Assembly: GCA_017482565.1 (NCBI GenBank)
Contig: JAFUMO010000050.1
Coordinates: 20,295 to 84,294 of the forward strand
Source of the DNA: Bacteroidales bacterium
GTDB taxonomy: Bacteria; Bacteroidota; Bacteroidia; Bacteroidales; UBA932
DNA: 64,000 nt
Direction: 5' to 3'
Of the stretch, positions 1 to 8,738 are shown piece after piece. Made by a program: the position numbers and the translations under genes. Numbering within the stretch: position 1 is the stretch's first letter; each line of letters begins with the position of its first letter. Below the pieces are notes generated by a model. That model saw only the letters and a program-made list of their open reading frames with translations. It did no database searches and had not been told where the DNA came from.

Positions 1-68
1 TGGTTTATCCGGGCCAGGTGAAAATCACCGTAATCCGCGAAACCCGCTCCGTAAGCTTTGCAAAATAG
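1..68 (+). CDS. rny: RNase Y, C-terminal tail (partial)
   Basis: The window opens inside the last codons of a plus-strand gene. The 21 readable residues contain YPGQVKITVIRET and end in SFAK, which matches the conserved C-terminus of RNase Y, the membrane-anchored endoribonuclease that initiates mRNA decay. The KH and HD domains lie outside the window, so only the tail supports the call. A strong hairpin terminator follows directly. Confidence 0.72.
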   Translation, partial: VYPGQVKITVIRETRSVSFAK

Positions 69-82
69 GCTGCAAATCAGCA

Positions 83-125
83 ATACAAAAAAGAGGATAT
101 CCAGGCGGGTATCCTCTTTTTGTAT
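83..125 (+). terminator. Rho-independent terminator after rny
   Basis: Arms AAAGAGGATA and TATCCTCTTT flank a short loop and are followed by a T run. It ends the RNase Y transcript and, being nearly symmetric with an A run on its left, could also stop minus-strand transcription from the DUF4325 gene. Confidence 0.85.
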
Positions 126-165
126 GTCATTATTTGTACCTGTGGATCACAAGAAAAGACTTTAC

Positions 166-456
166 CTACACGGTTGTAAGATGTCTGCGACGCAATGCAG
201 TAAGCACACTCTCTGAAGCAACAGGATTAAGCCCTCTGAAAGTTGTCTTGCTCTTCAGTTCTGAAAGGGACATAACCAGCAACAATTTGGCAATACACTC
301 ATCCGCAAAAGAATTGCTTACAACATTAACACCTGTAAAATCCAACACCACACACTCATTCTGTTCAATCATAGGCAATAAACTTTCACGAACACGTTTT
401 CCAAGAAGACGTGTACCTAAGTTCTCTCCATATTCTCTGAAATTAAATATTACCAT
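166..456 (-). CDS. STAS-like domain protein (DUF4325)
   Basis: A 96-residue protein with the STAS-like DUF4325 pattern: a central strand VVLDFTGV, then a helix rich in SFADECIAKLL. Such proteins are usually encoded directly beside a GHKL (histidine-kinase-like) ATPase, by analogy with anti-sigma antagonist and kinase pairs. Here the start overlaps the end of the upstream gene (450..908) by 7 bp, so the two are translationally coupled. The upstream gene keeps only the C-terminal half of the ATPase, so the normal partner is missing or altered. The family assignment is by motif recall; the biological role of the pair is not known to me. Confidence 0.6.
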   Translation of the reverse strand: MVIFNFREYGENLGTRLLGKRVRESLLPMIEQNECVVLDFTGVNVVSNSFADECIAKLLLVMSLSELKSKTTFRGLNPVASESVLTALRRRHLTTV

Positions 457-908
457 AGATCCTCCAATTCATTATCATTTAAAAACGTTTCATTATACTG
501 AGATGCCACATTAGTACGGTTTGCAACCACTTCAGCAGGATTGATTTCTTTATTTGTAATAAGCTGCAGATAAACTATTGTTCCTTGCCAGAAATCACTT
601 TCTACAATAAGTTCTTTACCGTCTTGAACTTTCATTGTATGATTCCCCGAACGCACTTCAAAGCTCAAACCTATATCTCGAGCCAAAAGAGATGTAGAAT
701 ACAATCCAAAGCCCATCCCCTTTCCATCTGTAATTGCATCTTTAATACATATCCTCAAGGCATCAGACTCAGATATGTCTGAATACTCATCTTTAGCAAA
801 TCTTGTCCTAAAAAATGAGCAGAATTTGGATTTGAACTCCATATAGAAATCAGCAATTACCTTCTCATCGTTTATAAGGAATCCTTTTATAATTTCAATA
901 TCAGTCAT
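450..908 (-). CDS. Chimera: ECF sigma region-2 start fused to C-terminal half of a GHKL ATPase
   Basis: A 152-residue open frame with two unlike halves. Residues 1 to about 45 (MTDIEIIKGFL..FFRTRFAKDEY) read like the start of a Bacteroidetes ECF sigma factor, the beginning of region 2. From about residue 47 the sequence carries the G2-type ATP lid GKGMGFGLYST and a typical GHKL C-terminus, ending near VANRTNVASQYNETF. The N box and G1 box of the ATPase are missing, as are sigma regions 2.2 to 4, so neither parent activity is expected. It sits 3 bp downstream of the caspase-like gene and overlaps the DUF4325 gene. It may be an in-frame deletion scar between two adjacent genes, or a retained fusion; there are no internal stops. 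Confidence 0.6.
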   Translation of the reverse strand: MTDIEIIKGFLINDEKVIADFYMEFKSKFCSFFRTRFAKDEYSDISESDALRICIKDAITDGKGMGFGLYSTSLLARDIGLSFEVRSGNHTMKVQDGKELIVESDFWQGTIVYLQLITNKEINPAEVVANRTNVASQYNETFLNDNELEDLW

Positions 909-911
909 TTC

Positions 912-1784
912 CTAGAAAAGGTTATTATTTTTTTTACAAGGCCTTCCCTCATTATCTATATCTTGAGGATATCTGGTAATATTTATCATTGTCCTATTCC
1001 ACATATCTATCGCTTCACTATATTTCATTTCCATTAATTTACCCTGATTCTTGGCAATAGAACAAGAAAGTGAACCATAAAAATTACCATCTTCAGCCTT
1101 GTATTCATAATTGGTCTGATAACTTTTACACGCAACTACAAAAAGCCAATCCACAGGCTTTCCTTTTCTTATTACATTAGGCTTATCGCAGGGGATTACA
1201 AAAGATTCGCTACTACCCCTCTTATAAACATCCTCTTCATCAGAAAGTCCCCTGGAGCCACTTCCACTATGACAAGCATCAGCAATAACTATAATTTTCC
1301 CTGCATACCCAACCTTGAATCTTAGCTTTGTCAAATAATCATTTAAAAAGTCATCGGTAATATGATTTTCACCCTCATATACACCATTGACAAATGATTT
1401 CATAGCATCATACGGAATCCAAGCCTCATCAAGGCCATCCTCTTTCTCATCACCATTCAGATCTGTAATTCTTTGCCCGTGACCTGAGAATTGTATATAC
1501 ACTATGTCATTTTTATTAGCAGCCTCAAGAAGTGCTTGGAATGCATCATTTATATTCTCAAATTTAGCCTCAGAATCTCTTAGTTCTACAATATAATCCT
1601 CACTAAAGCCTTGAACAAGCAAAGTCTTACGAATAATATCCAAATCATTTTGGCCATGTATTTTGCTCCAACCACTCTGTTCTGGATAATCCCCAATACC
1701 TATAAGCAATGCTCTCTTGTTCTGAGCCACTAAATCAGATATGTTAACAAGAGCACATATCATTATCAAACAGATGATTCTCAT
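912..1784 (-). CDS. Caspase-like (C14/metacaspase) protease, secreted
   Basis: A 290-residue protein with an N-terminal signal peptide (about residues 1-20, ending LVAQ) followed by a p20-like caspase fold. The catalytic dyad is visible: His102 in FSGHG and Cys171 in DACHSG. The acidic segment between (about residues 108-120, NGDEKEDGLDE) is typical of bacterial metacaspases. Bacterial members cleave after basic residues and are linked to stress, cell death or defence; this one would act outside the cytoplasm. It is first in a minus-strand group with the sigma/ATPase chimera (3 bp gap) and the DUF4325 gene. Caspase and ECF-sigma neighbours are common in Bacteroidetes, which fits the chimera's first half. 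Confidence 0.82.
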   Translation of the reverse strand: MRIICLIMICALVNISDLVAQNKRALLIGIGDYPEQSGWSKIHGQNDLDIIRKTLLVQGFSEDYIVELRDSEAKFENINDAFQALLEAANKNDIVYIQFSGHGQRITDLNGDEKEDGLDEAWIPYDAMKSFVNGVYEGENHITDDFLNDYLTKLRFKVGYAGKIIVIADACHSGSGSRGLSDEEDVYKRGSSESFVIPCDKPNVIRKGKPVDWLFVVACKSYQTNYEYKAEDGNFYGSLSCSIAKNQGKLMEMKYSEAIDMWNRTMINITRYPQDIDNEGRPCKKNNNLF

Positions 1785-1810
1785 ATTATTACCAATAATT
1801 CCACACTATA

Positions 1811-1818
1811 CAAATATA
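1811..1818 (-). promoter_or_regulatory. -7 box (TATATTTG) for the caspase-like gene
   Basis: On the minus strand TATATTTG matches the Bacteroidetes TAnnTTTG -7 element. Transcription would begin about 20 bases before the caspase start codon. No well-spaced -33 TTTG is seen, so strength is uncertain. Confidence 0.5.
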
Positions 1819-2021
1819 GGAAAATATATCAAGTTATAATATACAAAAAGTGTGAGGCAATCATTTATAAGTACGGAGGCTCTGGTATGCCCTGAAACGA
1901 ATAAATAATACCCCACACAAGTATCTAAAAGCACATGTAATGTGCTAATCAATACAAGCAAGAGTGTCATATTTCCTCGTTTCATTTGAAATTTGCCAGA
2001 TTTCCGTACAAGGATGAACAT

Positions 2022-2347
2022 TACACTTTCATCAAATATGTTACTGAATTACTCCAGTGACACAAATATAGCGAATGTTTATGACAATCTTAAAGTGGGG
2101 TATTAAATTCCAGGTATACCAAATTAAATTATCTCAAACAACTTTTACTATTAATGTAAGTTTTGTGAAAAAGTAACCAACAAAATTACAGGATATCATA
2201 TTTTTTACTATGTTATTTTCATGAGGGGGGAATTTCAAAAAACAAAATAATTTGCATTACATCTCCAACTTTTTCTTTTTCAGTAAAGGTGTTTTGAATA
2301 TTTTTTCTAATTTGCGCTCATTGAGGATACTTGATTATGTATAGATT
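2022..2347. other. AT-rich intergenic region
   Basis: About 325 bases between the minus-strand caspase group and the plus-strand BRO/DinD gene. A minus-strand TATATTTG (-7 type) lies at 2063-2070. A G run (GAGGGGGG) occurs near 2222-2230. I see no RNA gene, clear repeat or ORF. Confidence 0.5.
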
Positions 2348-3196
2348 ATGACAATGCAGGAGTTAAAAGTTTTTGGGGAAAAGCAGATTAGGACCGTATG
2401 GGATGAAGTGCAAGAAAAGTGGTATTTCTGTGTAAATGATGTTATATCAGTGTTAACAGACAGCATGGATCCCGTAGACTATTTTAAAAAGCTACGCAAG
2501 AGAGACCCCGAATTGGATCTTTTCGTGAGGGGGACAAATTGTCCCCCCCACCAATTTATATCAACAGATGGGAAAAGGCATTCTGCAAGATGTATGGATT
2601 TACAAAGCGTATTACGTTTAGTTCAATCTATACCATCAAAAAAAGCTGAACCTTTCAAACGATGGCTTGCTCAGACTGGCGCAGAACGGATACACCAGAT
2701 GCAAGATCCTGAACTTGGAATCCATCAGTCTCTAATGGATTATAAGAGACTGGGGTATTCCGATAATTGGATAAACCAGAGACTTAAGAGTATTGAAGTC
2801 CGTAAGGATTTGACTGATCAATGGAGAGTCCATAATGTTAAAGAAGGTGTTCAATATGCTACCCTTACAGACATAATATACCAGACATGGGCGGGACTTA
2901 CTGCCAGAGAATATAAAAATCTTAAAGGGTTGCATCAGGAGAATCTTAGGGATAATATGACTAACGAAGAGCTTGTCATGAACATGCTCGCAGAGCTTAC
3001 AGCTACAAATATTACTAAGGAAGAACATCCGCTTTCAATGGAAGAGCATGCTAAAGTTGCTGCCCGTGGGGGATCTGTTGCAAAGGTCGCAAAGGAGGCC
3101 TTTGAAACTCAAACAGGCAAGAAGGTTGTCAGCTCACTTAATATGAAGAAATATCTGGACTCCCAATTGCCGGAATTGGGATTTGAGGAAAAATGA
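2348..3196 (+). CDS. BRO-N domain / DinD-like DNA-damage-inducible protein
   Basis: A 282-residue protein. Residues 1 to about 110 form a BRO-N domain (RTVWDEVQEKWYFCVNDVISVLTDS opening in its first part, then the KRWLAQTGAERI region), found in phage antirepressors. The rest matches the DinD type (MDYKRLGYSDNWINQRLK, LTDIIYQTWAG, MTNEELVMNMLAELT). DinD antagonises RecA filaments in E. coli; here function is inferred from family only. The gene stands alone on the plus strand with its own terminator and lies next to other accessory genes. An internal palindrome, GGGGGACAAATTGTCCCCC (2528-2546 region), sits in the BRO-N coding part and could form a hairpin in the mRNA. Confidence 0.78.
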   Translation: MTMQELKVFGEKQIRTVWDEVQEKWYFCVNDVISVLTDSMDPVDYFKKLRKRDPELDLFVRGTNCPPHQFISTDGKRHSARCMDLQSVLRLVQSIPSKKAEPFKRWLAQTGAERIHQMQDPELGIHQSLMDYKRLGYSDNWINQRLKSIEVRKDLTDQWRVHNVKEGVQYATLTDIIYQTWAGLTAREYKNLKGLHQENLRDNMTNEELVMNMLAELTATNITKEEHPLSMEEHAKVAARGGSVAKVAKEAFETQTGKKVVSSLNMKKYLDSQLPELGFEEK

Positions 3197-3258
3197 ACCT
3201 TTTCTTAAAAACTTTGTTATACACTTGAAATAGTTTTTTTAAGTAAGGTTAAGTCGGG

Positions 3259-3300
3259 CAAACCCTGCAGTCTCGGGATGAGGTTGCGGGGTTTGTTTGT
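3259..3300 (+). terminator. Terminator after the BRO/DinD gene
   Basis: Arms CAAACCCTGCA (3259-3269) and TGCGGGGTTTG (3285-3295) pair over 11 bp with one G-T pair, followed by TTTGTTG. It lies about 60 bases past the stop codon. Confidence 0.72.
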
Positions 3301-3335
3301 TGTGGAATACAATCCAGGCGGCTCACCCATCTAAC

Positions 3336-3379
3336 GCAAAAAGCCCTCCTGCATCAACCAGTTGCAAGAGGGCTTTTGC
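3336..3379 (-). terminator. Terminator of the ilv operon
   Basis: On the minus strand GCAAAAGCCCTC and GAGGGCTTTTTGC form a stem around a loop and end in T-rich sequence. It is 24 bases past the ilvE stop codon and marks the end of the ilvDBNCAE transcript. Confidence 0.82.
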
Positions 3380-3403
3380 ATTAAATAACTTGTATGAATA
3401 TCC

Positions 3404-4432
3404 CTATAGGATTGTGCACCAGCCGTGTTTGTCCTCTATTTCGCCGTATTGGATGCCGGTGAGGGTTTCGTAGAGCTTGCGGCTCTTAGGGCCGCATTCG
3501 TCGCCGTATGGGTATGATGCGGTTACTGAGTCTGCTGCAAGTTTTTCCTTGTCTTCCACGAGCTTTACAGGGGTGATCACTACCGCTGTTCCGCACTGGC
3601 CCACCTCTTCAAATGTTGAGAGTTCCTCTACAGGAATGTCTCTTCTCTCCACCTCCATTCCAAGGTCTTCAGCCACCTGAATGAGTGATTTGTTGGTGAT
3701 TGAAGGGAGTACGGTCCTTGAGCAAGGGGTTATGTATTTGTTTCCCTTTATGCCAAAGAAGTTGGCTGATGAGAACTCATCTATATTCTTGGTCTCAGGG
3801 TTGAGGAACAATACATCCTTGTAGCCCTGTTTTACAGCTACTCCGGTTGCATACATTGCACAGGCATAGTTGCCGCCCACCTTGAACGAGCCGCTGCCAT
3901 TAGGGGCCGCACGGTCATAATCCCTTGCTATTACGGTCTTGATAGGGTCAAGCACCTTTCCTGCGTATGAACCTACAGGGAGGGTAATTACCATAAACAT
4001 AATGCCGTCCTGCTGCGGTACAAGGTTGATTGAAGGGATTGTTGTGATGAGGATAGGACGGATATACAATGATGCCCTCAGTTCATAAGGAGGCAGGAAA
4101 TCAATGTTTTCCTGTACTGCCTGGGTACACATCTTCTTGAAGAGTTCTTCGTCGGGACTGGGGATACCCAAAAATCCTGCAGAGCTCTGCATCCTCTTGG
4201 CATTCTGGTCCATACGGAAAATCCTAACCTTGCCGTCCTTTCCGCGGAAAGCCTTCAGCCCCTCAAAGCATGACATTCCGTAATGCAATGATGGTGAGAA
4301 TACTGTAAGGTTCAATGAATCTGCACTCTGGCTCTCAATCGGGCCCCATTTGCCGTCTTTGTAAAGGCATGTGAGAACCGTATTTGTCTTTGAATATGAG
4401 AATGACAGTTTTGTCCAGTCCATGTTTTTCAT
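3404..4432 (-). CDS. ilvE: Branched-chain amino acid aminotransferase
   Basis: Class IV PLP aminotransferase of 342 residues that makes the last step to Val, Leu and Ile from their 2-oxo acids. The PLP lysine is in the FKVGGNYA motif, and the FSSANFFGI motif is typical of the family. I chose the ATG at 4432 (MKNMDWTKLSFSY); a longer frame reaches back into ilvA but adds a non-homologous stretch. It is the last gene of the ilvD-B-N-C-A-E operon, starting 19 bases after the ilvA stop, and is followed by a strong terminator. Confidence 0.93.
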   Translation of the reverse strand: MKNMDWTKLSFSYSKTNTVLTCLYKDGKWGPIESQSADSLNLTVFSPSLHYGMSCFEGLKAFRGKDGKVRIFRMDQNAKRMQSSAGFLGIPSPDEELFKKMCTQAVQENIDFLPPYELRASLYIRPILITTIPSINLVPQQDGIMFMVITLPVGSYAGKVLDPIKTVIARDYDRAAPNGSGSFKVGGNYACAMYATGVAVKQGYKDVLFLNPETKNIDEFSSANFFGIKGNKYITPCSRTVLPSITNKSLIQVAEDLGMEVERRDIPVEELSTFEEVGQCGTAVVITPVKLVEDKEKLAADSVTASYPYGDECGPKSRKLYETLTGIQYGEIEDKHGWCTIL

Positions 4433-4451
4433 AATAGTGTAAGTTTTATAG

Positions 4452-5711
4452 TTAAACCAAAAATTCAAAGAGAAGAGGCTTGTCATTCAGATATTCGTAT
4501 GCAAATCCGTTCTCTTCCATCTTCTTTTCAAGTGTTTCAAGATCCTCGGGGTGTGCAAGCTCAATTCCAATTACAACCGGCCCCCTCTCCCTGCTGGTCT
4601 TTTTTGTGTAGGAGAAATGGGTGATGTCATCCTTTGGCCCCACAACATCCGTAATGAAGCTCCTCAATGCCCCGGCCCTCTGAGGGAACCTCACAATGAA
4701 GTAATGCTTCAGCCCCTGATGCAGCAGCGAGCGCTCCCTTATCTCCTCCATCCTGGTAATGTCATTGTTGCTGCCGCTTATGATGCATACAACATTCTTC
4801 CCCGCAATCTTATCCTTGTACTGTTCCAGCGCCGCAACCGCCAGTGCCCCTGCAGGCTCAACCACAATGGCATTCCTGTTGTACATTTCAAGGATTGAGG
4901 TGCACACAGCCCCCTCCGGCACAGTTATGATGTCATCCAGCACCTGGGAACAGATATTGTAGGTATAGTTGCCCACTTTCCTTACAGCCGCCCCATCCAC
5001 AAAGTTATTGATGGATTCCAGCTCCACTACCCTGCCTGCCTTGAATGACTCCTTCATTCCTGGTGCCCCTTCAGGTTCCACTCCAATGAGCTTTGTATTG
5101 GGGCTCATCTGTCTGATGCAGGCTCCAAGGCCGGAGGCCAGTCCGCCGCCACCTATCGGGATGAAGATATAATCTACAGGTTCCTTACACTCCTGGAGGA
5201 TTTCCATACCTATTGTGGCCTGTCCCTCAATGATCTGAGGGTCATCAAACGGCGGGATGAAAATTTTTCCCTCCCGGGCCGCAAATGAGACTGCCTCCCT
5301 GTTTGCCTCATCAAAATTGTCTCCGAAGAGGATAATCTCAATGTTGCCGTTGCCGAACATCCGCACCTGCTGGATCTTCTGCCTTGGAGTAGTCTTTGGC
5401 ATATATATATACCCCTTTATCCCCAGCCTGTTGCAGGAGAACGCAACTCCCTGGGCATGGTTGCCGGCACTGGCACAAACTACGCCACAGGCGCTTTGTT
5501 CCGCAGAAAGGTTGCGTATTTTATTATAGGCCCCCCTTATCTTGTAGGAGCGCACTATCTGCAGGTCCTCCCTCTTGAGGAGGATATTTGCATTATATTT
5601 TGCCCCAAGGTAAGGGTTTGAAGCAAGGGGCGTTGGGGCAAGTATCTCCCCCAACGTTATCCTTGCAGCTGATATCTTGTGCAGTTGTGGAAAGTATTGC
5701 GTGCTGTCCAT
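4452..5711 (-). CDS. ilvA: Threonine dehydratase (threonine ammonia-lyase)
   Basis: A 419-residue PLP enzyme that converts threonine to 2-oxobutyrate, the entry to isoleucine. The PLP lysine is in RSYKIRGAYNK (about residue 57), and the phosphate loop is GGGGLASGLG. Residues about 325-419 form a single ACT-like regulatory domain, so the protein is shorter than E. coli IlvA (514, two such domains). Its place in the ilv operon, rather than next to a degradative cluster, supports a biosynthetic, isoleucine-inhibited form. Confidence 0.93.
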   Translation of the reverse strand: MDSTQYFPQLHKISAARITLGEILAPTPLASNPYLGAKYNANILLKREDLQIVRSYKIRGAYNKIRNLSAEQSACGVVCASAGNHAQGVAFSCNRLGIKGYIYMPKTTPRQKIQQVRMFGNGNIEIILFGDNFDEANREAVSFAAREGKIFIPPFDDPQIIEGQATIGMEILQECKEPVDYIFIPIGGGGLASGLGACIRQMSPNTKLIGVEPEGAPGMKESFKAGRVVELESINNFVDGAAVRKVGNYTYNICSQVLDDIITVPEGAVCTSILEMYNRNAIVVEPAGALAVAALEQYKDKIAGKNVVCIISGSNNDITRMEEIRERSLLHQGLKHYFIVRFPQRAGALRSFITDVVGPKDDITHFSYTKKTSRERGPVVIGIELAHPEDLETLEKKMEENGFAYEYLNDKPLLFEFLV

Positions 5712-5726
5712 CCTTTTCTCCTGAAA

Positions 5727-6773
5727 TTAGTTGTTCTCAGGACGCAAAGACCTCACGGTCTCTCCTGCCCTCCACATCTCGCTGTCCCTAAGCTCCTTCA
5801 ACTCTGCCTCAAGCTTAACCCTGTAGTCTGGCTTGCTGTTTGAGTCAATTGAGATCTGAGCCTCATTTCCGCATTTAACCTCGTTGTAAAGCTCATTGAA
5901 TACAGGTTTGGTTGCATCGCGGAACTTCTTCCACCAGTCGAGGGCACCTCTCTGTGCAGTTGTAGAGCAGTTTGCATACATCCAGTCCATACCGTTCTCT
6001 GCAATCAGCGGCATAAGGCTCTGTGAAAGCTCCTCCACTGTCTCGTTGAATGCCTCTGAAGGGGTGTGGCCGTTCTCACGCAATGTCTCGTACTGGGCTG
6101 CAAACAATCCCTGGATAGCACCCATAAGTGAGCCGCGCTCTCCTGTAAGGTCTGAATATACCTCCCTCTTGAATGTGGTCTCAAAGAGATAACCGCTGCC
6201 TATACCTACTCCAAGGGCAATTACCCTGTCGTATGCCTTTCCGGTTGCATCCTGGTAGATTGCGTATGAAGAGTTCAATCCCCTCCCCTCAAGGAAAAGC
6301 CTTCTGAGTGAAGTTCCTGAGCCTTTAGGGGCAACCATGATCACATCAACATCTGCAGGTGGAACAATGCCTGTACGGTCATTGTAAGTGATGCCAAAGC
6401 CATGTGAGAAATACAACGCCTTGCCTGCTGTAAGGTGTTTCTTTACTGTTGGCCAAACAGCAATCTGCCCTGCATCTGAAAGGAGGAACTCAATGATGGT
6501 AGCCTTCTGGCATGCCTCCTCTATCTCAAACAGGTCCTTGCCCGGTACCCAGCCGTCTGCAACAGCCTTGTCCCAGGTCTTTGAATCCTTTCTCTGGCCT
6601 ACAATCACATTGAAGCCGTTATCCTTAAGGTTGAGCGCCTGTCCCGGGCCCTGGACACCATATCCTATAACTGCAACTGTCTCGTTTGCCAATACTTCTT
6701 TTGCCTTTTCCAATGTAAACTCGGCGCGGGTAACTACTTGCTCCTCAACACCACCAAAATTCAATTTTGCCAT
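5727..6773 (-). CDS. ilvC: Ketol-acid reductoisomerase
   Basis: A 348-residue enzyme for the second common step of Val/Ile synthesis (isomerisation and NADPH-linked reduction of acetohydroxy acids, Mg2+ dependent). The Rossmann motif AVIGYGVQGPGQ is near residue 35 and the cofactor loop GQRKDSKTW follows. The PKGSGTSLRRLF region and long C-terminal knotted domain fit the Bacteroidetes type. It lies 15 bases before ilvA and 6 after ilvN. Confidence 0.95.
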   Translation of the reverse strand: MAKLNFGGVEEQVVTRAEFTLEKAKEVLANETVAVIGYGVQGPGQALNLKDNGFNVIVGQRKDSKTWDKAVADGWVPGKDLFEIEEACQKATIIEFLLSDAGQIAVWPTVKKHLTAGKALYFSHGFGITYNDRTGIVPPADVDVIMVAPKGSGTSLRRLFLEGRGLNSSYAIYQDATGKAYDRVIALGVGIGSGYLFETTFKREVYSDLTGERGSLMGAIQGLFAAQYETLRENGHTPSEAFNETVEELSQSLMPLIAENGMDWMYANCSTTAQRGALDWWKKFRDATKPVFNELYNEVKCGNEAQISIDSNSKPDYRVKLEAELKELRDSEMWRAGETVRSLRPENN

Positions 6774-6779
6774 AGTACT

Positions 6780-7013
6780 TTAATTTATATATGCTTTCTT
6801 AATTTCCACTATATTGTTTATCTGACTTACAATCCTCTCAACCAGCTCTTTGTGCGCAGCCCAGCAGGTAATCCTGTACTCGCCCCACTCAGGCGCTGTC
6901 TTTGAGAACTCAAAACTCTCAACATCAATTCTTTTCTGCAGATACAGAGTTGAAATCCTGTTCAATATGTCCAACCTGTTCTTTCCTTCTGCCGTTACCG
7001 TAAACTTTTCCAT
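6780..7013 (-). CDS. ilvN: Acetolactate synthase small (regulatory) subunit
   Basis: A 77-residue ACT-domain protein (FTVTAEGKNRLDILNRISTL) that would bind valine and regulate IlvB. It is short, with one ACT domain and no C-terminal extension, close to the short IlvM/IlvN form. It sits 14 bases after ilvB and before ilvC, the usual order. Confidence 0.88.
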   Translation of the reverse strand: MEKFTVTAEGKNRLDILNRISTLYLQKRIDVESFEFSKTAPEWGEYRITCWAAHKELVERIVSQINNIVEIKKAYIN

Positions 7014-7027
7014 AATCTAAAAGCCTA

Positions 7028-8728
7028 TTATTTGAAAATTATATCATTCAATGTTTTTCCTGCAGGAATCATCGGGAATACATTTTCCTGCTCTACCATG
7101 GCCGCCTCAAGGAAGAACGGCCCGTCATGCCGCATCATCTGCTCCACCGCAGCCTCCAGCTCGCCTACATTCTCCACTCTGGCATATTTAATTCCGTATG
7201 AGGCTGAAAGCATCTTGAAATCCGGATTTACCAGATGGGTAAATGCGTATCTCCTCTCAAAGAACAGTTCCTGCCACTGCCTTACCATTCCCAGGTAAGA
7301 GTTGTTAAGGAGGACTATTTTAACCGGAATCCCTGTCTGGAGTATCGTTCCAAGCTCCTGTATGTTCATCTGGAGCCCGCCGTCACCGGAAAACAGGACA
7401 ACGTCACAATTTGGGTTGCCCGCCTTTGCCCCTATTGCTGCAGGGAGGCCGAATCCCATTGTTCCAAGACCTCCTGAGGTTACCCAGTTCATGTTCCCTT
7501 CCAGCTTTGAGTATCTTGCAGCGAACATCTGGTTCTGCCCCACATCAGTTACAATAACCTTAGGCTTCTCACCAGCTTTTATAACCGCATCCACAACCTG
7601 AGCCATTGTAAGGGTTGCCGAATTGAGCTGCGGCCCCATCACATTCTCCAGCTCAAACGCCCTCTTCACCCTATAGAAATCCATCCACTCACCTCTCTCC
7701 TTATATTCAAGCTTCCCACACAGAGCCTCCAGGAATACCTTTGCATCACTCTGGAGTGTAAGATGAGCCTTCACATTCTTGTCAAACTCAGCCATATCTA
7801 TATCCACGTGGATAATCTTGGCCTTTGGAGCATATCCCTTCACCTCGCCTGTAACCCTGTCTGAGAACCTCATTCCCACAGCAAGAATCACATCTGCATT
7901 CTGGGTCATTGCATTTGGGGCCACATTTCCGTGCATTCCCACCATTCCCACATAATTAGGGTCATCCTGTGCAATTGCACCCATTCCAAGGAGGGTAACC
8001 GCTACCGGAATATTTGCCTTGTCCGCACACTCCTTCAACATTCCACATCCTCCCGATATAATTACGCCGTGTCCTGCAATGATAAGAGGCTTCTGCGCAT
8101 TGTTCAGGTCACGGGCTGCCTCCTCCACCTTCGCCTGGAACCTTGGATCCTCAGGACAAGACTCCTTGCCCAACATCCTTACAGCCTCCTCCTTGTTGTA
8201 GCTGTAGTCCATCATCTCCACCTGGGCATTCCTGGTAAGGCTGATAAGTACCGGGCCCGGCCTGCCGCTCTGTGCAATATGGAATGCCTGAGCCATAACT
8301 GTAGGGATCTCAGCCGCAGAGGAGATCTGATAGCTCCATTTTGTGATTGGAATGGTAATGCCAATCATATCAGCCTCCTGGAAGAAATTTGTGCCAAGCT
8401 TGTCTGCATTCACTTGGGCTGTGATGCATATCACAGGGGTTGAATCCATCATGGCATCGGCTATTCCGGTAATGAAATTGGTTGCACCAGGGCCCGCTGT
8501 AGCCATACATATACCAACCTTTCCGGTACTCCTGGCGTAACCCTCAGCGGCATGCACCGCACCCTGTTCATGCCTTACAAGCACATGTTCCAGTCTGTCC
8601 ATGTAATCATACAGCTTGTCATATACAGGCATTATGGTACCACCAGGATAACCGAATATCGTGTCAACTCCCTCGTCCAAAAATGTATTCATAAGAGCTT
8701 CCGCTCCGCTCATTCTCCTTGTTTCCAT
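7028..8728 (-). CDS. ilvB: Acetolactate synthase large (catalytic) subunit
   Basis: ThDP enzyme of 566 residues that condenses two pyruvates, or pyruvate and 2-oxobutyrate. The N-terminal domain has [13 protein letters not shown] with the ThDP-activating Glu in [16 protein letters not shown]. The C-terminal ThDP motif is [21 protein letters not shown] use the ATG at 8728 ([12 protein letters not shown]); a TTG seven codons... six codons upstream at 8746 would overlap ilvD and adds nothing conserved. The gap from ilvD is 10 bases. Confidence 0.94.
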   Translation of the reverse strand: METRRMSGAEALMNTFLDEGVDTIFGYPGGTIMPVYDKLYDYMDRLEHVLVRHEQGAVHAAEGYARSTGKVGICMATAGPGATNFITGIADAMMDSTPVICITAQVNADKLGTNFFQEADMIGITIPITKWSYQISSAAEIPTVMAQAFHIAQSGRPGPVLISLTRNAQVEMMDYSYNKEEAVRMLGKESCPEDPRFQAKVEEAARDLNNAQKPLIIAGHGVIISGGCGMLKECADKANIPVAVTLLGMGAIAQDDPNYVGMVGMHGNVAPNAMTQNADVILAVGMRFSDRVTGEVKGYAPKAKIIHVDIDMAEFDKNVKAHLTLQSDAKVFLEALCGKLEYKERGEWMDFYRVKRAFELENVMGPQLNSATLTMAQVVDAVIKAGEKPKVIVTDVGQNQMFAARYSKLEGNMNWVTSGGLGTMGFGLPAAIGAKAGNPNCDVVLFSGDGGLQMNIQELGTILQTGIPVKIVLLNNSYLGMVRQWQELFFERRYAFTHLVNPDFKMLSASYGIKYARVENVGELEAAVEQMMRHDGPFFLEAAMVEQENVFPMIPAGKTLNDIIFK

Positions 8729-8738
8729 TTCAAAATCT

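Noticed and set aside
1806-2021. 71-residue minus-strand ORF with hydrophobic stretches upstream of the caspase gene
   Set aside because: It overlaps the likely caspase promoter, has no recognisable domain and unclear start; not strong enough to call a gene.
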